Assembly: GCA_035285405.1 (NCBI GenBank)
Contig: JAYKJI010000046.1
Span: 1 to 64,000, forward strand
Length of the DNA: 64,000 nt
Direction: 5' to 3'
Source of the DNA: Woronichinia sp035285405
GTDB taxonomy: Bacteria; Cyanobacteriota; Cyanobacteriia; Cyanobacteriales; Microcystaceae
Positions within the stretch are counted from its first letter, which is position 1. Each line of letters starts with the position of its first letter. The notes beneath the pieces were generated by a model. The model worked only from the letters and a program-made list of their open reading frames with translations. It was not told the DNA's origin and did no database searches. Both the position numbers and the translations under genes were made by a program. Positions 61,123 to 64,000 of the stretch are shown one piece after another.

Positions 61123-61674
61123 AAAGTTCGACGGTAATTTATTCGGTAGTTGAATTTTTAAACGGTTAATAAGGCGTTTTTACCTTTGAAAATCTTGAAT
61201 ATTTAGCGCAAAGATTAACAAATAAAACGCAGAGAGGTAACCTTGATTTCCTCTATTCTTACCTGATTCTCTGCAAATAAGCAAGTCCTAAGGCAACAAA
61301 GTACGGGAATTACGCTATGGGAACCCTTCCAGAACCCTCTTTCGAGAAGGCTTAGGCCGGATTAGCCTGGATCAGTGGTAAGCAGAGTTTCGCGCCAATC
61401 TGCTCTGAATCAATTGAATCGATCCAGTTTACCCGCAATGGTCACAGCAGAAAGTAAATTTGACCCACAACTAGAGCCAAATAGCTGTTGACCCTAGTTA
61501 ATTTCATTGCTCAACTTCATTCTCAGCGCGATCACTTCAGGATTAAGACAAAGACTCACGTACGGATTCAGTCCTCTTCTTCTAATTTACTAAAAGATCA
61601 GTGAAAGATCACAGTGCTAGACTGAATAATTGAAATAACACTTTTGGGCGCAAGCCTTATACCCCGACTTAACT
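61123..61674. other. Noncoding region of about 550 bp with a G+C-rich structured part
   Basis: No gene is supported. Around 61320-61372 a G+C-rich segment has two adjacent small stems, CCTTC/GAAGG and AGGCT/AGCCT, which could belong to a noncoding RNA. The remaining bases are A+T-rich and end at the GTG of the acyltransferase gene. Confidence 0.4.
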
Positions 61675-62577
61675 GTGAGCGATCTGATTAAGAATGATAG
61701 ACAAGGGAAATTCACTTCTGACTTACCATTATCTGGTCAAGGTTGGTCATTAACAGAACGGGATCCCGCTACTATTCAAAGTTTGATGCCCTTTTGGGGA
61801 TGGTTTTATCAGCATTATTTTCGCGTACAAACCGATGGTTGGCAGCATATTCCTGATGGAAAGGTATTACTGGTCGGTTCCCACAATGGCGGTTTATCTA
61901 CGCCTGATATGGTAATGATGCTCTATGACTGGTTTCGTTATCAGGGTTTTGAGCGTCCAATCTATGGTTTGATGCACCCGACCGTTTGGAAAATGAGTCC
62001 ACCCATGGCTCAATTGGCAGTGAAAGTGGGGGCTGTCCAAGCTCATCCCAGAATGGCGATCGCGGCCTTACATCATGGAGCCAGTGTTTTAGTGTATCCA
62101 GGGGGAGCGCAGGATGTATTTCGTCCTTTTTCCCAACGTCATCAAATCCATTTTGCCGGTCGTAAAGGGTTTATTAAATTAGCCATTCGGGAACACGTCC
62201 CCATCGTGCCAGCCATTTCCGTTGGTTCCCATGAAACCCTTTTCGTGATGACGGATTGCTATGAACAGATCAAGTTTTTACATGATTTGGGAATGCCCTG
62301 GTTATTTGACGTGGATCCAGTGGTTTTTCCCATTTATCTCGGTTTACCCTGGGGGGTGGCTTTTGGCCCCCTTCCTCATTTACCCATCCCTCTGACGATT
62401 CATACCCGCATCTGTGAACCGATTGTCCTAGAACGCTATGGGCCCATCGCTGCCCGCGATCGCAATTATGTGGACTATTGTTATGATTTGGTAGTGAATA
62501 AAATGCAGGCTGATTTAGATCAATTGGTGGCGACAACTCAACAAAAGCAACCCAAAATTCAGCAACGGGATTGGTAA
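61675..62577 (+). CDS. PlsC-like lipid acyltransferase
   Basis: The 300-residue protein has the acyltransferase pattern: GSHNGGLSTPDMVMM as the HxxxxD-like block, VYPGGAQDVFRPF and IPIVPAISVGSHETLF-type third block. This form, with the Gly-rich block 1 spacing, resembles the MGAT/DGAT-like group of lysophospholipid acyltransferases. It would transfer a fatty acyl chain to a hydroxyl on a lipid. The GTG at 61675 is used as start. A lipase-like gene follows after 37 bp, so both may act in lipid turnover. Confidence 0.82.
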   Translation: MSDLIKNDRQGKFTSDLPLSGQGWSLTERDPATIQSLMPFWGWFYQHYFRVQTDGWQHIPDGKVLLVGSHNGGLSTPDMVMMLYDWFRYQGFERPIYGLMHPTVWKMSPPMAQLAVKVGAVQAHPRMAIAALHHGASVLVYPGGAQDVFRPFSQRHQIHFAGRKGFIKLAIREHVPIVPAISVGSHETLFVMTDCYEQIKFLHDLGMPWLFDVDPVVFPIYLGLPWGVAFGPLPHLPIPLTIHTRICEPIVLERYGPIAARDRNYVDYCYDLVVNKMQADLDQLVATTQQKQPKIQQRDW

Positions 62578-62614
62578 GTTTGACAAACAATATTGACTCA
62601 TTTTAGGGAATTCC

Positions 62615-63217
62615 ATGCCCAGCGATCGCAATCCAGTTCTCCTCATTCATGGTATCTATGACACCGTTGCCAAATTTACAGCCCTTACTGCCTATCTTAA
62701 ACAGGCCGGTTGGTCAGTTCATTGTTTCAATCTCACCCCTAATGATGGTACAGCTTCCCTTGCCATCCTCGCCGAACAAGTGGCAGATTATGTGCAGAAA
62801 AATTTTTCCCCAGACCAAAAAATTGATCTCCTCGGTTTTAGTATGGGGGGGATTGTCACCCGTTACTATCTACAGCGTTTAGGCGGCCATAACCAAGTAC
62901 AACGTTATATTAGTATTTCTGCCCCTAATAATGGCACCTGGCTCGGTTTTGGTCTACCTCGAACTGGTGTTTTACAAATGCGGCCAGGCAGTACTTTTCT
63001 CAAAGATCTCAATCAGGATTATGCCGTAACGTTAGCGAATCTTCAGATTACAATTCTTTGGACACCCTACGATTTAATGATTTTGCCACCGATTAGCTCC
63101 CGATTGGCGATCGGCAAGGAAATTGTCATTCCTGTTCCTGTTCATGCCTGGATGGTATCTGATCGACGAACCTTAGAAACCGTCAAAGAATTACTGTTAG
63201 AGCCACCTAATTCCTAG
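62615..63217 (+). CDS. Lipase/esterase-like alpha/beta hydrolase
   Basis: The 200-residue protein opens with NPVLLIHGIYDTVAKF (oxyanion HG), followed by the nucleophile elbow GFSMGGIVTRYYLQRL and SISAPNNGTWLG, typical of the EstA/LipA lipase group. The last His region is PVHAWMVSD. It would hydrolyse acyl esters, possibly triacylglycerol-like. It is cotranscribed with the acyltransferase by spacing. Confidence 0.85.
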   Translation: MPSDRNPVLLIHGIYDTVAKFTALTAYLKQAGWSVHCFNLTPNDGTASLAILAEQVADYVQKNFSPDQKIDLLGFSMGGIVTRYYLQRLGGHNQVQRYISISAPNNGTWLGFGLPRTGVLQMRPGSTFLKDLNQDYAVTLANLQITILWTPYDLMILPPISSRLAIGKEIVIPVPVHAWMVSDRRTLETVKELLLEPPNS

Positions 63218-63276
63218 TCATTTATCGCCCTTGTATCCTATCCAAAATTAAAATTTGAAAATTGAGCTGTTGAGTT

Positions 63277-64000
63277 CTATTTACTAGGCACTTTATTTTG
63301 CATTTCACTATTAACCAACTGAATTTGATTCAGCAAATAATCTTCCTGTTCTTGGTATTTCAGGGAACGGGCCAAGGCTAGGGATTGTTGATAGGCCATC
63401 AAAGCTGGTTGATACTGTTTTGCTGTGCGATAGAGTTGGGCAACCTGTTCATAGGTTTTCATTAAACCATAGTAATTATAGGATTGCTGTTCAATTCGCA
63501 AGAGCTTTTGATAAATTTGGAGGGCAAAACTGGGTTGATTATTGACTTGATAGAGATTAGCTAACTTCTTTAATGCCAGACCTGCGGCTCCAAATTGCTG
63601 GAGCGACCAACTTAGGGAATAGGCTTCTTGGTAATTTTGACTCGCTTTTTCAGGCTGATTGAGAGCTTCATAGTCTTCTCCCAAGGCAATTTTCAAATCA
63701 GGAATAAGTTCAATTTTTTGATCCTTAATATGACGTTTTACCAATTGCTCCTTGATCCGAATGGCATTGCTTGGTTCCGAGGATTTACTATAAATTTCGG
63801 CTAGTTTTTGCAGATAAATTCCTTCCCAATAGGCATTTTTTCTGGCTTGGGAGCGCGCTAATAAATCTTTATAGATAATGGCTGCATTGGTGTAGTCGAA
63901 TTTTGCTAAATAGAGTTCTCCTAAAATACTTAAGGACTGTTCTTCGGCTTTGAGATTTTTTTGGGCTTTGGCATTGACTCGCATCTGTTGATAAATGGCG
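63277..64000 (-). CDS. TPR-repeat protein (5' end beyond the window)
   Basis: The frame is open to the right edge: codons before the ATG at 63984 read AIYQQ and continue without a stop, so the true start lies outside. The visible part is a run of TPR helices of about 40 residues each (LYLAKFDYTNAAIIYKDLL, AYSLSWSLQQFGAAGLALKKLANLY, QIYQKLLRIEQQSYNYYGL, AYQQSLALARSLKYQ), followed by a polar tail. TPRs form protein contact surfaces. The partner is unknown. Confidence 0.85.
   Translation of the reverse strand, partial: AIYQQMRVNAKAQKNLKAEEQSLSILGELYLAKFDYTNAAIIYKDLLARSQARKNAYWEGIYLQKLAEIYSKSSEPSNAIRIKEQLVKRHIKDQKIELIPDLKIALGEDYEALNQPEKASQNYQEAYSLSWSLQQFGAAGLALKKLANLYQVNNQPSFALQIYQKLLRIEQQSYNYYGLMKTYEQVAQLYRTAKQYQPALMAYQQSLALARSLKYQEQEDYLLNQIQLVNSEMQNKVPSK

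Noticed and set aside
61123..61674. tRNA gene in the long gap
   Set aside because: No T-arm GTTCRANYC box with a matching acceptor stem was found.

Overview
The window comes from a cyanobacterium, most likely a unicellular or colonial chroococcalean of the Microcystis/Synechocystis/Cyanothece/Woronichinia kind. This rests on petG, a CpcS-type phycobiliprotein lyase, a clpR-clpP3 pair, a flavodiiron protein of the Flv1 type, an 80-residue TusA-like gene beside dnaJ, and very frequent GCGATCGC (HIP1) octamers. No rRNA, tRNA or CRISPR array was found. The genus cannot be fixed from the sequence alone.

Region 1 (1-5.0 kb) is an accessory patch. It holds the tail of a GtrA-like gene, a glutaredoxin/MauE-type membrane protein, an intact IS1-family element with 8-bp target duplications, a MerR regulator whose promoter the element has split, lapA, a 93-bp tandem duplication and a long helical-repeat membrane protein. 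Regions of housekeeping genes follow. 5.2-13.7 kb has clpP3, clpR, khpA, rpsP, grx, gshB, fur, a short dacB, flv1 and an M23 endopeptidase. 14-29.6 kb has a CYP110-like P450, an MFS/flavoprotein pair, sufE, mazG, rsmI, a foldback element, a lipoprotein of the TIGR03790 type, murG, a bilin lyase, petG, dnaJ-tusA-rsgA, a bifunctional nuclease and yccF. 30-36.4 kb is a block of five exported proteins, including a GH73-type glucosaminidase and an AMIN/beta-barrel protein.

Region 3 (36.5-54.5 kb) is the most interesting part. Seven genes on the minus strand form one apparent operon: an MFS exporter, a radical SAM/SPASM protein, two tandem GT28-like glycosyltransferases, a KS-AT-ACP-thioester reductase protein, a fatty-acyl-AMP ligase with ACP, and a fully reducing KS-AT-DH-ER-KR-ACP polyketide synthase. 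The logic is that a fatty acid is activated, lengthened with full reduction, released reductively as an aldehyde or alcohol, glycosylated and exported. It recalls heterocyst glycolipid synthesis but with a different gene set. In the reductase protein the KS keeps its cysteine but has Asn at both catalytic His positions, and the AT is shortened and has lost the GHS nucleophile motif. It therefore looks like a non-extending transfer and release protein. fabD, which makes malonyl-ACP, lies divergently next to the operon.

Region 4 (54.8-64 kb) returns to ordinary genes: fabD, a response regulator, pyk (short pyk2 type), clpS, a DUF2103 gene, a pentapeptide-repeat membrane protein, a lipid acyltransferase, a lipase-like hydrolase and a partial TPR gene running off the right edge.
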